Source: JAAYPI01 sp036734385 (GTDB taxonomy: Bacteria > Bacteroidota > Bacteroidia > Bacteroidales > Paludibacteraceae). Taken from it: a stretch of 64,000 bases of DNA. The notes beneath the pieces were generated by a model. That model was given only the letters and a program-made list of their open reading frames with translations, was not told the DNA's origin and did not search any database. The stretch lies in assembly GCA_036734385.1 (NCBI GenBank), contig DAIMYQ010000002.1, forward strand, positions 70,008-134,007, given 5' to 3'. Shown piece after piece: positions 1-9,025 of this stretch. Numbering within the stretch: position 1 is the stretch's first letter; every line of letters starts with the position of its first letter. The translations under genes and the position numbers were made by a program.

Positions 1-2
1 CA

Positions 3-404
3 AATATAAAGGGAACAGATGAGGTCAACGGAAAGGATATTGCCGATTTGAATCAAATGGCACAGGAAAGCCAAGAAGAAGAAAAGCCCTTTGTAGTGGT
101 AGAACAAATGCCTCAATTTCCAGGTGGCCAGGATGCAATGAATGCATTTATCGCAAAAAATTTACACTATCCGATTATTGCTCAAGAAAATGGTATTGAA
201 GGTAGAGTTATCATTCGATTTGTGATAAACAAACAAGGTAAAGTCGGTAGAGTAGAACTGGTCAGAGGTATTAATCCAGATTGCGATAAAGAAGCTATGC
301 GAGTTATTAAGTCAATGCCTGATTGGATTCCTGGAAAACAAAATGGTGTGACCGTACCCGTTTCATACACAATTCCAGTACGTTTTAAATTAATGAACAA
401 TTAA
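3..404 (+). CDS. tonB: TonB family protein, C-terminal part (5' end outside window)
   Basis: The frame is open to the left edge, so this is the 3' end of a longer gene. The TTG at 48 is internal and not a start. The visible 133 codons hold an acidic, low-complexity linker (QESQEEEK) and then a TonB C-terminal domain: PQFPGG, a conserved G-x-V-x-I-x-F-x-I strand (GRVIIRFVI) and the ending PVRFKL. TonB carries inner-membrane proton-motive energy to outer-membrane TonB-dependent transporters through this periplasmic domain. In many Bacteroidetes such a gene ends an exbB-exbD run, but upstream genes are not visible. The next gene starts 17 bases after the stop, so the two are probably cotranscribed. 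Confidence 0.88.
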   Translation, partial: NIKGTDEVNGKDIADLNQMAQESQEEEKPFVVVEQMPQFPGGQDAMNAFIAKNLHYPIIAQENGIEGRVIIRFVINKQGKVGRVELVRGINPDCDKEAMRVIKSMPDWIPGKQNGVTVPVSYTIPVRFKLMNN

Positions 405-421
405 TTTATACTCAGATTAAA

Positions 422-637
422 ATGGAAAAACAAGAAAAAGAAAAGTTTATGAGAAGTACGTTCGCAGTTGTTTTTGGTCTGTTCATGGTAGTTTTCTATA
501 TTACAATGGCTATTCTTGTTATATTCACTCCTATATTTGGGTTTACAAATTCGCCGGTTCTTCGATATTCGTTAGGTATATTATTCCTTGCCTACGGTAT
601 TTACCGTGGTTGGAGGGAATGGAAAATGAGAAAATAA
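422..637 (+). CDS. Small two-helix membrane protein, unknown function
   Basis: A 71-residue protein with a charged N-terminus (MEKQEKEKF), a hydrophobic helix at about residues 13-36, a second at about 44-61 and a basic tail (RGWREWKMRK). This predicts an inner-membrane hairpin with both ends in the cytoplasm. I do not recognise a named family. It lies between tonB and the PstS-like lipoprotein gene on the same strand, so a role beside the TonB or substrate-binding module is possible, but that rests on position only. Confidence 0.7.
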   Translation: MEKQEKEKFMRSTFAVVFGLFMVVFYITMAILVIFTPIFGFTNSPVLRYSLGILFLAYGIYRGWREWKMRK

Positions 638-638
638 C

Positions 639-670
639 ATTGTTAAGCAGCAGAAATGTTGCTTAACAAT
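639..670 (+). repeat. Inverted repeat between small membrane gene and PstS-like gene
   Basis: Eleven-base arms ATTGTTAAGCA (639-649) and TGCTTAACAAT (660-670) pair perfectly around a 10-base loop. The following CTTTCTATTT is only moderately T-rich and the next start codon is at 685. It may be a weak terminator or attenuator, or an mRNA processing or stability hairpin inside an operon. Confidence 0.6.
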
Positions 671-684
671 CTTTCTATTTATTC

Positions 685-1626
685 ATGAAGAAATTTGTTA
701 TCTTAATACTTGCCTTATTGTGTTTTTCGTGTCGAAGAGAAAAAGAGGATACAAAACACACAGATACCTTTACGACAGGGGTCATTGCTATTGCTGCTGA
801 TGAAAGTTTTGCTCCAATAGTACAACAGGAGTTAGATGTTTTTGAAAGTATGTACACTGGGGCTGGAGTTGTCCCCAAGTACGTAAGTGAAGTAGAAGCT
901 ATCAATCTCTTGTTACGGGATAGTGTTCGTTTTGCTATCTCTACTCGCCGTTTAACACAAAAAGAAAAAACATATTTTGAAAGCAAAAAATTTTTTCCAA
1001 AGGAAATTAAAATTGCTACTGACGGAATAGCTATAATTGTCAACAAGAATAATACTGATTCTTTATTGTCGGTAAATGATTTACGAAAAATTCTGACGGG
1101 TAAAATTCGTTCATGGAAATCTTTGGATAAAAATTCAAAATTAGATAGTCTATTACTAATTTTTGACAATCAAAATTCAAGTACGGTACGTTATGCTATT
1201 GATTCTATTTGTAAAAAGGACAGTTTTACAGGTAATTTGAGAGCTCAAAAAAATAATGCTGAAGTAATTGATTTTGTAGCTAATAATCCTAATGCTATTG
1301 GCATTATTGGAGCGAGTTGGATTGGTAATAAAAGTGATTCGACTCAACTTTCATTTAATGAAAGGGTTCGGGTTCTTGCCATTAGTAAAGAAAATATGGC
1401 AACTCCTGAGAATAGTTTCAAACCCTATCAAGCTTATTTAGCTTTAGGCAAATACCCTCTTACACGCAATGTGTATATTATATTAAACGACCCGAGAGGA
1501 GCTTTAGCTTCAGGTCTTACTTCTTTTATGGTTTCAGACAAGGGACAACGTATTATTTTAAAAACAGGCATTGTTCCGGCAACACAGACCATTCGCATCG
1601 TAAATATTAATGATGACAGTAATTAA
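685..1626 (+). CDS. PstS-like substrate-binding lipoprotein
   Basis: A 313-residue protein with a lipoprotein signal: a hydrophobic stretch ending in LLCFSC, lipidated Cys at residue 16, then Arg-Arg. The rest resembles the PBP-like fold of phosphate-binding PstS proteins, including the typical ISTRRLTQKE segment (Ser-Thr-Arg after a hydrophobic strand), DGIAIIVN and a late SGLTSFMVSDKGQRII segment. No pstC, pstA or pstB permease or ATPase genes follow; a TPR gene follows after 21 bases. It may serve as a periplasmic ligand-binding or sensor protein linked to the TonB module and not to a classic phosphate ABC transporter. The ligand cannot be read from the sequence. Confidence 0.8.
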   Translation: MKKFVILILALLCFSCRREKEDTKHTDTFTTGVIAIAADESFAPIVQQELDVFESMYTGAGVVPKYVSEVEAINLLLRDSVRFAISTRRLTQKEKTYFESKKFFPKEIKIATDGIAIIVNKNNTDSLLSVNDLRKILTGKIRSWKSLDKNSKLDSLLLIFDNQNSSTVRYAIDSICKKDSFTGNLRAQKNNAEVIDFVANNPNAIGIIGASWIGNKSDSTQLSFNERVRVLAISKENMATPENSFKPYQAYLALGKYPLTRNVYIILNDPRGALASGLTSFMVSDKGQRIILKTGIVPATQTIRIVNINDDSN

Positions 1627-1647
1627 GATTCAACTATTATATACAAT

Positions 1648-3252
1648 ATGAAAAAAACATCAATTTTATCGATAGCTTTATTTGGTGGAATTTGTAGCTC
1701 CGCTTTTGCAACAAATAACCAAATAGGTATTGAATTTTTTAAATTTGGAGCAATTGAGCAAGCAAAAGAAATTTTCTTATCGGACAAGAAAATTGGTAAC
1801 ATAAATGCTGAAACAGATTATTACTTGGGAGAAATATATTTCTCTCAACAAAAATTAGATTCTGCTAGTTTCTATTTTAATGACGGTTTAGCTAAACAAC
1901 CCGAAGATGCATTAAATAAAATTGGGATAGCAAAACTTAATCTTACAAAATCTCCGAAGGAATCAAATGCAATTCTAAAAAAGATTGGAGATAAAAACAA
2001 GAAAAATCCGTCAATCCTCATTGCCATTGGAAAGGCTTATCTTGATAATAATCAAAGCGAAAAAGCTTTGCAATATGCACATATGGCAAAAAAAATAAAG
2101 AATGCAGGAGGATACGTTTTAGAAGGAGATATATATGCTTCTAAAAATGAACTGGGCAAGGCATCCGGAAGTTATGAACAAGCATTAACCTTTGACAAAT
2201 CTTGCAAAGAAGCGTATGTACGATATGCTAATGTTTATATGTCTGTTAATCCAGACCTTTCTGCTAATATTTTAGAACGATTAATCGAAGTTGACCCTAC
2301 ATCGCCGTTTGCTCAGCGTGCAGTAGCTGATGCTTATTATGCAGGAGGACAGTTTAGAAAAGCTGCTGATGCTTATTCTAAATATGCCACCAGCGAATAT
2401 TGCGTTCCCTCTGATCTATCAAAGTATGCATTAATTTTATTTTATAGTGGCGACTATCAAAAATCTTGGGAAATTGTAAGCTCTTCATTGAAGACAAATC
2501 CAAATGATTTCGTTATGAAACGACTTCTAATGTACAATGACTACGAATTAAAAAAATATGTTGAAGGCTTACCGGCAGCTGATAATTTCATGAATAATAA
2601 AGCTGACAAACAAAAATTTATCTATTTAGATTATGTTTACTACGGAAGATTTCTCCAAAAGAGCGAAAACTATAACAAGGCGGTGGAACAATATCAAAAA
2701 TCAATTGAATTAGATTCTACAAAAATAATCGCTTACAAAGAATTAGCTAGTACTTTCGAATCGTTAAACAATTACGAATTGGCCATAAAAAATTATCAAT
2801 TGTATATTTACAAAAGTGGAGATAAAGCAACTTTTGGCGACCAACTGGCATTAGGAAAAAATTATTATTACGCAGGAAACGCGATTCAAGTAAAAGATAA
2901 ACCCAACCTTGAAAAGAGGAAACAGCTGTTGCTTGCTGCTGATAGCATATTTGGATACGTAGCAGGGAAAAGCACCAATAGTTATCTAGGAAATTTTTGG
3001 CGTGCTAGGGCTAATTCATCCCTGGATCCAGAGACAGAGAAAGGATTAGCAAAACCTTATTATGAAGCGGCTTTAGAACTTTTAGAAAAAAATGCTCAAA
3101 ATAATGTAAAACAAATTGTTGAGTGCTACAGTTACCTAGGATACTATTTTTATGTGAAAGGTGAAAAACAAACCTCCATTTCATATTGGAACAAAATATT
3201 GAAGATTGATCCAACAAACGAAGTAGCGAAAACAGCCCTTGCCGGGATGTAA
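1648..3252 (+). CDS. Exported tetratricopeptide repeat protein
   Basis: A 534-residue protein with a signal peptide (MKKTSILSIALFGG, probable cleavage after AFA near residue 22). It then carries many TPR-like helical pairs, clearest around ETDYYLGEIYFSQQKLDSASFYF, YNKAVEQYQKSIELD (about residues 345-360) and YLGYYFYVKGEKQTSISYWNKILKIDP near the C-terminus. TPR arrays bind other proteins, so a periplasmic scaffold is expected. It is the last gene before a strong terminator and probably shares a transcript with the PstS-like gene and tonB. A similar tonB / PstS-like / TPR order is familiar from other Bacteroidales. Exact function is unknown. Confidence 0.8.
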   Translation: MKKTSILSIALFGGICSSAFATNNQIGIEFFKFGAIEQAKEIFLSDKKIGNINAETDYYLGEIYFSQQKLDSASFYFNDGLAKQPEDALNKIGIAKLNLTKSPKESNAILKKIGDKNKKNPSILIAIGKAYLDNNQSEKALQYAHMAKKIKNAGGYVLEGDIYASKNELGKASGSYEQALTFDKSCKEAYVRYANVYMSVNPDLSANILERLIEVDPTSPFAQRAVADAYYAGGQFRKAADAYSKYATSEYCVPSDLSKYALILFYSGDYQKSWEIVSSSLKTNPNDFVMKRLLMYNDYELKKYVEGLPAADNFMNNKADKQKFIYLDYVYYGRFLQKSENYNKAVEQYQKSIELDSTKIIAYKELASTFESLNNYELAIKNYQLYIYKSGDKATFGDQLALGKNYYYAGNAIQVKDKPNLEKRKQLLLAADSIFGYVAGKSTNSYLGNFWRARANSSLDPETEKGLAKPYYEAALELLEKNAQNNVKQIVECYSYLGYYFYVKGEKQTSISYWNKILKIDPTNEVAKTALAGM

Positions 3253-3290
3253 AAGTTTTTTTTGAATGAAAATTCTGAATAGTAAATAAA

Positions 3291-3333
3291 AAATACCCCA
3301 AAAGTTAGCAAAAAAACTTTTGGGGTATTTTTT
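3291..3333 (+). terminator. Rho-independent terminator of tonB-TPR unit
   Basis: Fifteen-base arms AAATACCCCAAAAGT (3291-3305) and ACTTTTGGGGTATTT (3316-3330) pair perfectly, followed by a T run to 3333. The flanking A and T runs would let it work in both directions. Confidence 0.9.
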
Positions 3334-3355
3334 ATATCAAAAAGAATCGAAAGGA

Positions 3356-3455
3356 NNNNNNNNNNNNNNNNNNNNNNNNNNNNNNNNNNNNNNNNNNNNN
3401 NNNNNNNNNNNNNNNNNNNNNNNNNNNNNNNNNNNNNNNNNNNNNNNNNNNNNNN
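3356..3455. other. Assembly gap (100 N)
   Basis: Exactly 100 N, a conventional length for a gap of unknown size. The flanking sequences share no overlap. It falls between the terminator of the TPR gene and the 3' side of the DUF4197 gene, so no recognised gene is cut, but whole genes could be missing. Confidence 0.99.
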
Positions 3456-3501
3456 GATCATTCAAATTGGGGAGAGTTTTTTGTGCTATACTTAGTTTCT
3501 A

Positions 3502-4275
3502 CTATTTTTTATCCAATTGTCCAAAAACTCGTTGTAAAAGAGTAGTAACACGAGCAGCAGGATCTGTACGAATAGCCTTTTCTTCTGCGGCTACCTTCAC
3601 AAACAAACCATCTAAGGCTTTCTCAGTCACATATTGATTCAAATCAATGCTTATCGATTTTAATCCGGCAACTGAACCTACCGGGCTTTTAGCTACCTTA
3701 TTATAGGCAGAAGTTAAAGCATTCCATGATTGATTGGTAGAAACATTTGCCACTAAAGGCTTTTCTAAAGATTGCTTTACTTTTGGCATAAAAGCGGCAC
3801 TTAAATCGCTATATGTTGTTTTACGAAGATACTCAGTAGCTGCATTATTTGCTCCAAACAAAATTCCGGTGGCATCTGAGATACTCATATTAAGAATTGA
3901 CTTTTTGAAAATGGGTGTTGCTTCCTTAACAGCATCCTCAGCCGAACGATTCAAAGAAAGAACGGCTTTGTTCAATAAATCTTGTCCACCCGGTATTAAT
4001 TTTATATTATCCACAATCGGTTGGGCTTCCTCCGGTAAAAGTAACTTTAATACGGCATCATTATAAAAACCGTTTTCTACACCCAATAAACTTACTGCTT
4101 TTTCGACTCCAACATTCAAAGAACTTTTCAACCCGGAAATATTTTCCGTATTAGTTATTGCTGTTGTTGAAGTAGATGATAAAACAGTAGGAGCAACCTC
4201 ACTCGCAACATTCAACAATTCAGTACACGAACATAAAGAAATGGCAAGAGCCGAGATAACAATTAATTTTTTCAT
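3502..4275 (-). CDS. DUF4197 family lipoprotein
   Basis: A 257-residue protein. The N-terminus MKKLIVISALAISLCSC gives a lipoprotein signal with lipidated Cys17. The body matches what I know of the DUF4197 family: GLKSSLNVGVEKAVSLLG, GFYNDAVLKLLLPEEA, a central SISDATGILFGANNAATEYLRKTT segment, and the ending YVTEKALDGLFVKVAAEEKAIRTDPAARVT before a short tail. The fold is helical and the function unknown. It stands alone between a gap and the nitronate monooxygenase-like gene and has its own promoter box about 40 bases upstream. Confidence 0.85.
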   Translation of the reverse strand: MKKLIVISALAISLCSCTELLNVASEVAPTVLSSTSTTAITNTENISGLKSSLNVGVEKAVSLLGVENGFYNDAVLKLLLPEEAQPIVDNIKLIPGGQDLLNKAVLSLNRSAEDAVKEATPIFKKSILNMSISDATGILFGANNAATEYLRKTTYSDLSAAFMPKVKQSLEKPLVANVSTNQSWNALTSAYNKVAKSPVGSVAGLKSISIDLNQYVTEKALDGLFVKVAAEEKAIRTDPAARVTTLLQRVFGQLDKK

Positions 4276-4315
4276 AAGTTAGTTTTTTACTTTTTAACTA
4301 AAGACAAAGGCTCTA

Positions 4316-4323
4316 CAAAGTTA
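4316..4323 (-). promoter_or_regulatory. Bacteroidetes -7 box for DUF4197 gene
   Basis: On the minus strand this reads TAACTTTG, an exact TAnnTTTG match, 40 bases before the start codon. No clear -33 TTTG was found. Confidence 0.5.
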
Positions 4324-4381
4324 TTTTATTTTTGATAAAAGTAAAATATAGTGTAACCAAGATTAGTTAATCAAACTTAAC

Positions 4382-5458
4382 CTACCTTAAAAAAAGGCTT
4401 TCTTGCAAATATTCCTGTTTTATCTGTTCAATGGTTTCCTTTACGGTCATTATTCTTTCTGCCAAATGCGCATTGCTTCCGGCAAAAGAAAAACCTTTCG
4501 TAAAATCACCTTTTGCAGCATTAAATAATGCTTCCGCAACGCAATATTGAACTTTTTTGAAATTACAAGTTTTTAAACATTGCCATGCACAATTAATAGG
4601 TTTTTTATTACCCAATTTAATTTCACGCACAAAATCATTCATAATGACCCTACCCGGCAAACCAACTGGACTATCAATAATAGTTATATCTTCTTTTTTG
4701 CAAGCAATATAATTTTGTTTAAATTCTTCCGAAACATCACACTCCGTTGTAGTGACAAATCTCGTTCCCATTTTCACTCCTTTTGCCCCAACCTGCATAA
4801 TATCATACATATCCTTTCCCGTATAAATTCCACCTGCTGCAATAACAGGAATCTCTATTCCCAGTTTTTGCTGAAATTGATCAATTTCCGTAACTGTCTG
4901 TCGAATAATTATATCAAGTGCATTTTCAGGATTTTCCAACTCATCTTTTTTAAATCCAATATGACCTCCACAACGCGGACCTTCTACAACTATTGCATCT
5001 GGCACTCTATTATATTTTTTTAGCCAATAATCAAAAATAACTCTTGCAGCTCTTGCTGAAGATACCTTAGGAACAAACTTGGTTAATGTATTTTCCAAAT
5101 TAAACGGCATTTTTAAAGGCAATCCCGCACCAACAAAAACCACATCTATTTTTTCTTCTACCGCTACATTTAATAAATCTTCATAATCCGTCAATGCCAT
5201 CATAACATTTACGCCTATAACGCCATCCGTTTTTGCCCTTGCTTTTCTAATTTCTTTGCGTAAGGCTATTTTATTACATTCTTTAAAATTTTTCTTATAA
5301 TCGGGCTCAAGCATTCCAATTGCAACTCCCGAAATAACACCAATTCCTCCTTCATTGGCAACAGCCGATGCTAACTCCGATAATGAAACACAAATACCCA
5401 TGCCACCTTGAATAATTGGCAATTTTGCTTTTAAACCTCCAATGTTTAATGCTTCCAT
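4382..5458 (-). CDS. Nitronate monooxygenase-like FMN enzyme (NPD/FabK superfamily)
   Basis: A 358-residue TIM-barrel flavoprotein. It has QGGMG at residues 17-21 for FMN binding, GPRCGGHIG at 160-168 with the family's conserved His (166), and a phosphate-binding stretch AAGG (207-210) followed by GAKGVKMGTRF. Nitronate monooxygenases oxidise alkyl nitronates; the same fold includes the enoyl-ACP reductase FabK, so the substrate is uncertain. A Cys-rich segment near the C-terminus (Cys290, 294, 298, 306) is unusual for a plain nitronate monooxygenase and could bind metal. It stands alone on the minus strand with its own -7 box. Confidence 0.82.
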   Translation of the reverse strand: MEALNIGGLKAKLPIIQGGMGICVSLSELASAVANEGGIGVISGVAIGMLEPDYKKNFKECNKIALRKEIRKARAKTDGVIGVNVMMALTDYEDLLNVAVEEKIDVVFVGAGLPLKMPFNLENTLTKFVPKVSSARAARVIFDYWLKKYNRVPDAIVVEGPRCGGHIGFKKDELENPENALDIIIRQTVTEIDQFQQKLGIEIPVIAAGGIYTGKDMYDIMQVGAKGVKMGTRFVTTTECDVSEEFKQNYIACKKEDITIIDSPVGLPGRVIMNDFVREIKLGNKKPINCAWQCLKTCNFKKVQYCVAEALFNAAKGDFTKGFSFAGSNAHLAERIMTVKETIEQIKQEYLQESLFLR

Positions 5459-5484
5459 ACTTTTTTATTGATAAATAATTGCCG

Positions 5485-5492
5485 CAAATGTA
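5485..5492 (-). promoter_or_regulatory. -7 box for nitronate monooxygenase-like gene
   Basis: TACATTTG on the minus strand, 26 bases upstream of the start codon, an exact TAnnTTTG match. Confidence 0.5.
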
Positions 5493-5606
5493 GAACAATT
5501 AAAATCTATGGCTAAAATTTAGGGATAGGTTACTAGAAAAAGGGGCGATATGGAATTTTAGGGGTGAAAAAACACCTGAAAAAGGATATGAGATATAGAA
5601 AAAACA

Positions 5607-6455
5607 TCAAATGATTTTATTAAACTCATTAATATAAGTCTGCGATACCAAAGCGGGAAAATCAATACCTTCAAAATACAGTTTGTAGCCTTGTGAATTA
5701 CCCTGAATATCTTTAATGAAATTTATATTGACAATAAACGAACGATGGCATCGCTTAATAAAATCAAATTCGGAAAGCATTTTTTCAACCTTTTGGAGAG
5801 ATACGCGAATCATCTGCTTTTGAGGAGCTTCCTGATTTTGGTAATAGACCTCAATATAATTATCAGCAGATTTGATCAGAATAAGAGATTCTGATTTAAT
5901 AACAAGACTATCCTTTTTATAATCAGACTCAAAATGAATTAGTTTTTGTTTTCTTTGTTTGCTATCCAATAATTTTTTGTTCAGTTGCTGTGCGGTTCTC
6001 AAATTGTATCGCAATAGTCTGTTTTGGTTCAAAGTAATTAAAGCCACAATAACAAATGTGCCAAGTAATATTATTTTACCCACGCCTAAAAGAGTTACAT
6101 TCGACAGAGGAAACAATTTTGTATAAAAGAAAAAATTGCTCCCTGAAATGAGTAATAGTATCCAAAGAATCCAAGAAATTTCACGTTTTATATCCCACTT
6201 GCTATTATCAAAAAAAATAGGAAAAATGCTTGGTAAAATAATTAAATTAAAAGTAAGTATTATGAAAGTAGGTACTACAAATTCCCCCAGCAGATAAACA
6301 ATCTGCTTCATCGAAAAAGCACTGATATTGATAGGTTGAACAATCAGCATAAAAACAAGCACGCCAAAACTAACAAGCAGAATTATTTTCGCATTGGATT
6401 TTAAATCATCATTAAACGGATAAGGCCTATTTAAAAATTTTAGCATATGTTTCAA
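5607..6455 (-). CDS. Membrane-anchored LytTR-domain transcription regulator
   Basis: A 282-residue protein with four predicted membrane helices (about 23-40, 52-78, 93-111 and 124-142), a short basic coiled linker (about 150-175) and a C-terminal LytTR DNA-binding domain (about 183-282). The domain shows SADNYIEVYY (196-205) and RCHRSFIVN (235-243), the two most recognisable LytTR segments. No receiver domain and no adjacent histidine kinase are present, so the membrane part may sense the signal directly. It is transcribed away from purM through a shared 244-base promoter region. Its targets are unknown. Confidence 0.85.
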   Translation of the reverse strand: MKHMLKFLNRPYPFNDDLKSNAKIILLVSFGVLVFMLIVQPINISAFSMKQIVYLLGEFVVPTFIILTFNLIILPSIFPIFFDNSKWDIKREISWILWILLLISGSNFFFYTKLFPLSNVTLLGVGKIILLGTFVIVALITLNQNRLLRYNLRTAQQLNKKLLDSKQRKQKLIHFESDYKKDSLVIKSESLILIKSADNYIEVYYQNQEAPQKQMIRVSLQKVEKMLSEFDFIKRCHRSFIVNINFIKDIQGNSQGYKLYFEGIDFPALVSQTYINEFNKII

Positions 6456-6523
6456 TTTTCTTTAATCATGGAATCGTTGGAAGATAAGAAAATCTGGCTT
6501 CCACAAATTCTCCTCAAAGGGTA

Positions 6524-6531
6524 CAAATGTA
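6524..6531 (-). promoter_or_regulatory. -7 box for LytTR regulator gene
   Basis: TACATTTG on the minus strand, 68 bases upstream of the LytTR start. It lies in the divergent region shared with purM, which otherwise holds no gene. Confidence 0.45.
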
Positions 6532-6646
6532 GCTAATATTTACCACAAATTGCATAAAAGATATTTTACTATTTTGCAGGTCTTCCTTTTTGATGCAAAG
6601 CCAATTTACTACTCACCCCATTTGAGTATATTACATATTCCACAAA

Positions 6647-6677
6647 TTGAAAAATTATAATTATTTCACTACCTTTG
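6647..6677 (+). promoter_or_regulatory. purM promoter
   Basis: A TTG at 6647-6649 and TACCTTTG at 6670-6677 are separated by 20 bases, close to the Bacteroidetes sigma factor consensus. The purM start is 22 bases downstream. Confidence 0.6.
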
Positions 6678-6699
6678 CCGAAATAAATTTTCTACAACA

Positions 6700-7866
6700 A
6701 TGAGTAATCAACGTTATATGATGCGTGGCGTTTCTGCATCCAAAGAGGATGTACACAATGCCATCAAAAACATTGACAAAGGAATTTTCCCAAAAGCATT
6801 TTGTAAAATAATACCTGATATTTTGGGTGGTGACCCTGAATATTGTAACATTATGCATGCAGATGGTGCCGGCACCAAATCATCTTTGGCATACATGTAT
6901 TGGAAAGAAACCGGAGATATTAGTGTTTGGAAGGGTATTGCTCAGGATGCATTGATTATGAATATTGATGATCTGCTTTGTGTAGGGGCCGTAGATAACA
7001 TACTTGTTTCATCTACCATTGGACGAAACAAAATGCTGATACCGGGAGAAGTTATTTCTGCCATTATCAATGGCACCGATGAACTTCTTGCCGAATTACG
7101 TAAGATGGGCATAGGAGTTTATGCAACCGGAGGCGAAACAGCTGACGTTGGCGACCTTGTTCGTACCATTATCGTTGACAGCACTGTTACCTGTCGCATG
7201 AAACGTTCCGATATAATCGATAATGCAAACATACAATCGGGAGATGTAATCGTCGGATTAGCCTCTTTTGGAAAAGCATCTTACGAAAAAGAGTATAATG
7301 GAGGAATGGGTAGCAATGGATTAACTTCTGCACGGCACGACGTATTTTCTAAATATCTGGCACAAAAATATCCTGAAAGCTATGATGCTTCAGTTCCCGA
7401 AGAATTAGTCTATTCAGGCAAGTTAAAACTCACAGACGAAGTAGAAGATTCTCCTCTCAACGCAGGAAAATTAGTACTCTCTCCCACCCGCACATACGCA
7501 CCTGTAGTAAAAAAAATACTTGACCAACAACGAGCCAATATACACGGAATGATACATTGTTCTGGTGGTGCTCAAACAAAAATATTGCACTTCGTCGATA
7601 ACGTTCACATCATTAAGGACAACCTTTTTGCAGTTCCACCGTTATTCAAGACTATTCAAAAAGAGAGTAATACCGATTGGTCTGAAATGTATAAGGTATT
7701 TAATATGGGACACCGTTTAGAAGTATACATTGCACCTGAATACGCCCAAGAAATTATCGAAATTTCAAAATCTTTCAACATAGATGCACAAATTGTAGGT
7801 CGTGTTGAAGATAGCACTAAAAAGCAACTGACCATTGAAAGTGAATTTGGAAAATTTATTTACTAA
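6700..7866 (+). CDS. purM: Phosphoribosylformylglycinamidine cyclo-ligase
   Basis: A 388-residue PurM (AIR synthetase) that closes the imidazole ring in purine synthesis, turning FGAM plus ATP into AIR. It has the characteristic HADGAGTKS (53-61), the DALIMNIDD segment (83-91) and GGETADVGD (144-152), which build the ATP and substrate sites of the PurM fold. The length is somewhat above the roughly 345 residues of the E. coli enzyme and fits the longer Bacteroidetes version. It leads a run in which prfA follows after 45 bases, then pyrF. It has its own promoter. Confidence 0.93.
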   Translation: MSNQRYMMRGVSASKEDVHNAIKNIDKGIFPKAFCKIIPDILGGDPEYCNIMHADGAGTKSSLAYMYWKETGDISVWKGIAQDALIMNIDDLLCVGAVDNILVSSTIGRNKMLIPGEVISAIINGTDELLAELRKMGIGVYATGGETADVGDLVRTIIVDSTVTCRMKRSDIIDNANIQSGDVIVGLASFGKASYEKEYNGGMGSNGLTSARHDVFSKYLAQKYPESYDASVPEELVYSGKLKLTDEVEDSPLNAGKLVLSPTRTYAPVVKKILDQQRANIHGMIHCSGGAQTKILHFVDNVHIIKDNLFAVPPLFKTIQKESNTDWSEMYKVFNMGHRLEVYIAPEYAQEIIEISKSFNIDAQIVGRVEDSTKKQLTIESEFGKFIY

Positions 7867-7911
7867 ATAAGGATTACATTATACAGTTATCACCTTACCC
7901 TATAACAATCA

Positions 7912-8991
7912 ATGAGTAGTATACTAGATAAATTAGAAGGACTTGCAAGTCGCTTTGAAGAAGTTTCCACGTTAATAACGGACCCTGCTGTTATCAGTGA
8001 CATGAAACGTTTTGTGAAATTAAACAAAGAATATCATGATTTAGAAAAAATTCTATCTGCACAACAAAGGTATAAAACATTGCTTGCCAATCTGGCAGAA
8101 GCAAAAGAAATATTGGAGAACGAGAACGACGAGGAAATGCGAGATATGGCTAAAATGGAAATAGACCAAATAAGCCCCAAAATAGCACCTATGGAGGAAG
8201 AAATAAAACTTTTACTTGTTCCTGCCGACCCACAAGATGGTAAAAATGCCATTGTAGAAATCAGGGGGGGCACAGGAGGTGACGAGGCGGCTATTTTTGC
8301 AGGAGACTTATTTAAAATGTATTCTCGTTACTGTGAAAGCAAAGGTTGGAAAGTGGAAGTTACTAACACAAGCGAAGGAACGTCCGGCGGTTACAAAGAA
8401 GTGATTTTTACCGTATCGGGAGAAAATGTATATGGGACACTCAAATACGAATCGGGAGTTCATCGCGTACAACGCGTTCCGCAAACAGAAACACAAGGAC
8501 GAGTACACACATCAGCCGCAACAGTAGCAGTTTTACCCGAAGCAGAGGAATTTGACATAGAGCTAAAAGAAAGCGATGTACGAGTGGATACATTTTGTTC
8601 TTCAGGTGCAGGTGGACAATCTGTAAACACCACCTACTCTGCTATTCGTTTGGTACACATTCCAACAGGCATTACCGTACAGTGCCAAGATGAAAAATCG
8701 CAACACAAAAACAAGGCAAAAGCGATGATTGAACTTCGCTCAAGAATTTATGCGATCGAATACCAAAAATATCTTGATGAAATAGGGTCTAAAAGAAAAA
8801 CGATGGTTTCTACAGGTGACCGTTCAGCAAAAATTCGCACCTATAATTATCCACAAGGACGTATCACCGACCATCGCATAAACTATACCATTTACAATCT
8901 GTCAGCATTTATGGATGGCGATATTCAAGATTGTATAGACCACTTGATTGTAGCAGAAAATGCGGAAAGAATGAAAGAAAGTGAGTTATAA
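7912..8991 (+). CDS. prfA: Peptide chain release factor 1
   Basis: A 359-residue class I release factor that ends translation at UAA and UAG. The GGQ peptidyl-tRNA hydrolysis loop is at 234-236 inside GAGGQSVNT. The stop-codon reading PxT motif is PQT at 190-192 (RVPQTETQG), which marks RF1; RF2 would have SPF. Length and N-terminal helical domain are normal. It lies between purM and pyrF, an order I recall from other Bacteroidales. Confidence 0.96.
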   Translation: MSSILDKLEGLASRFEEVSTLITDPAVISDMKRFVKLNKEYHDLEKILSAQQRYKTLLANLAEAKEILENENDEEMRDMAKMEIDQISPKIAPMEEEIKLLLVPADPQDGKNAIVEIRGGTGGDEAAIFAGDLFKMYSRYCESKGWKVEVTNTSEGTSGGYKEVIFTVSGENVYGTLKYESGVHRVQRVPQTETQGRVHTSAATVAVLPEAEEFDIELKESDVRVDTFCSSGAGGQSVNTTYSAIRLVHIPTGITVQCQDEKSQHKNKAKAMIELRSRIYAIEYQKYLDEIGSKRKTMVSTGDRSAKIRTYNYPQGRITDHRINYTIYNLSAFMDGDIQDCIDHLIVAENAERMKESEL

Positions 8992-9025
8992 ATTTACGAC
9001 ACTGCGAACAAAACAAAATATAGTC

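Noticed and set aside
675..1169. Minus-strand ORF of 164 codons across the PstS-like gene
   Set aside because: It lies opposite a well-supported lipoprotein gene and has no recognisable domain; a shadow frame.
5540..5606. GGTG/CACC hairpin after the LytTR gene as a terminator
   Set aside because: Four-base stem and no T run after it.
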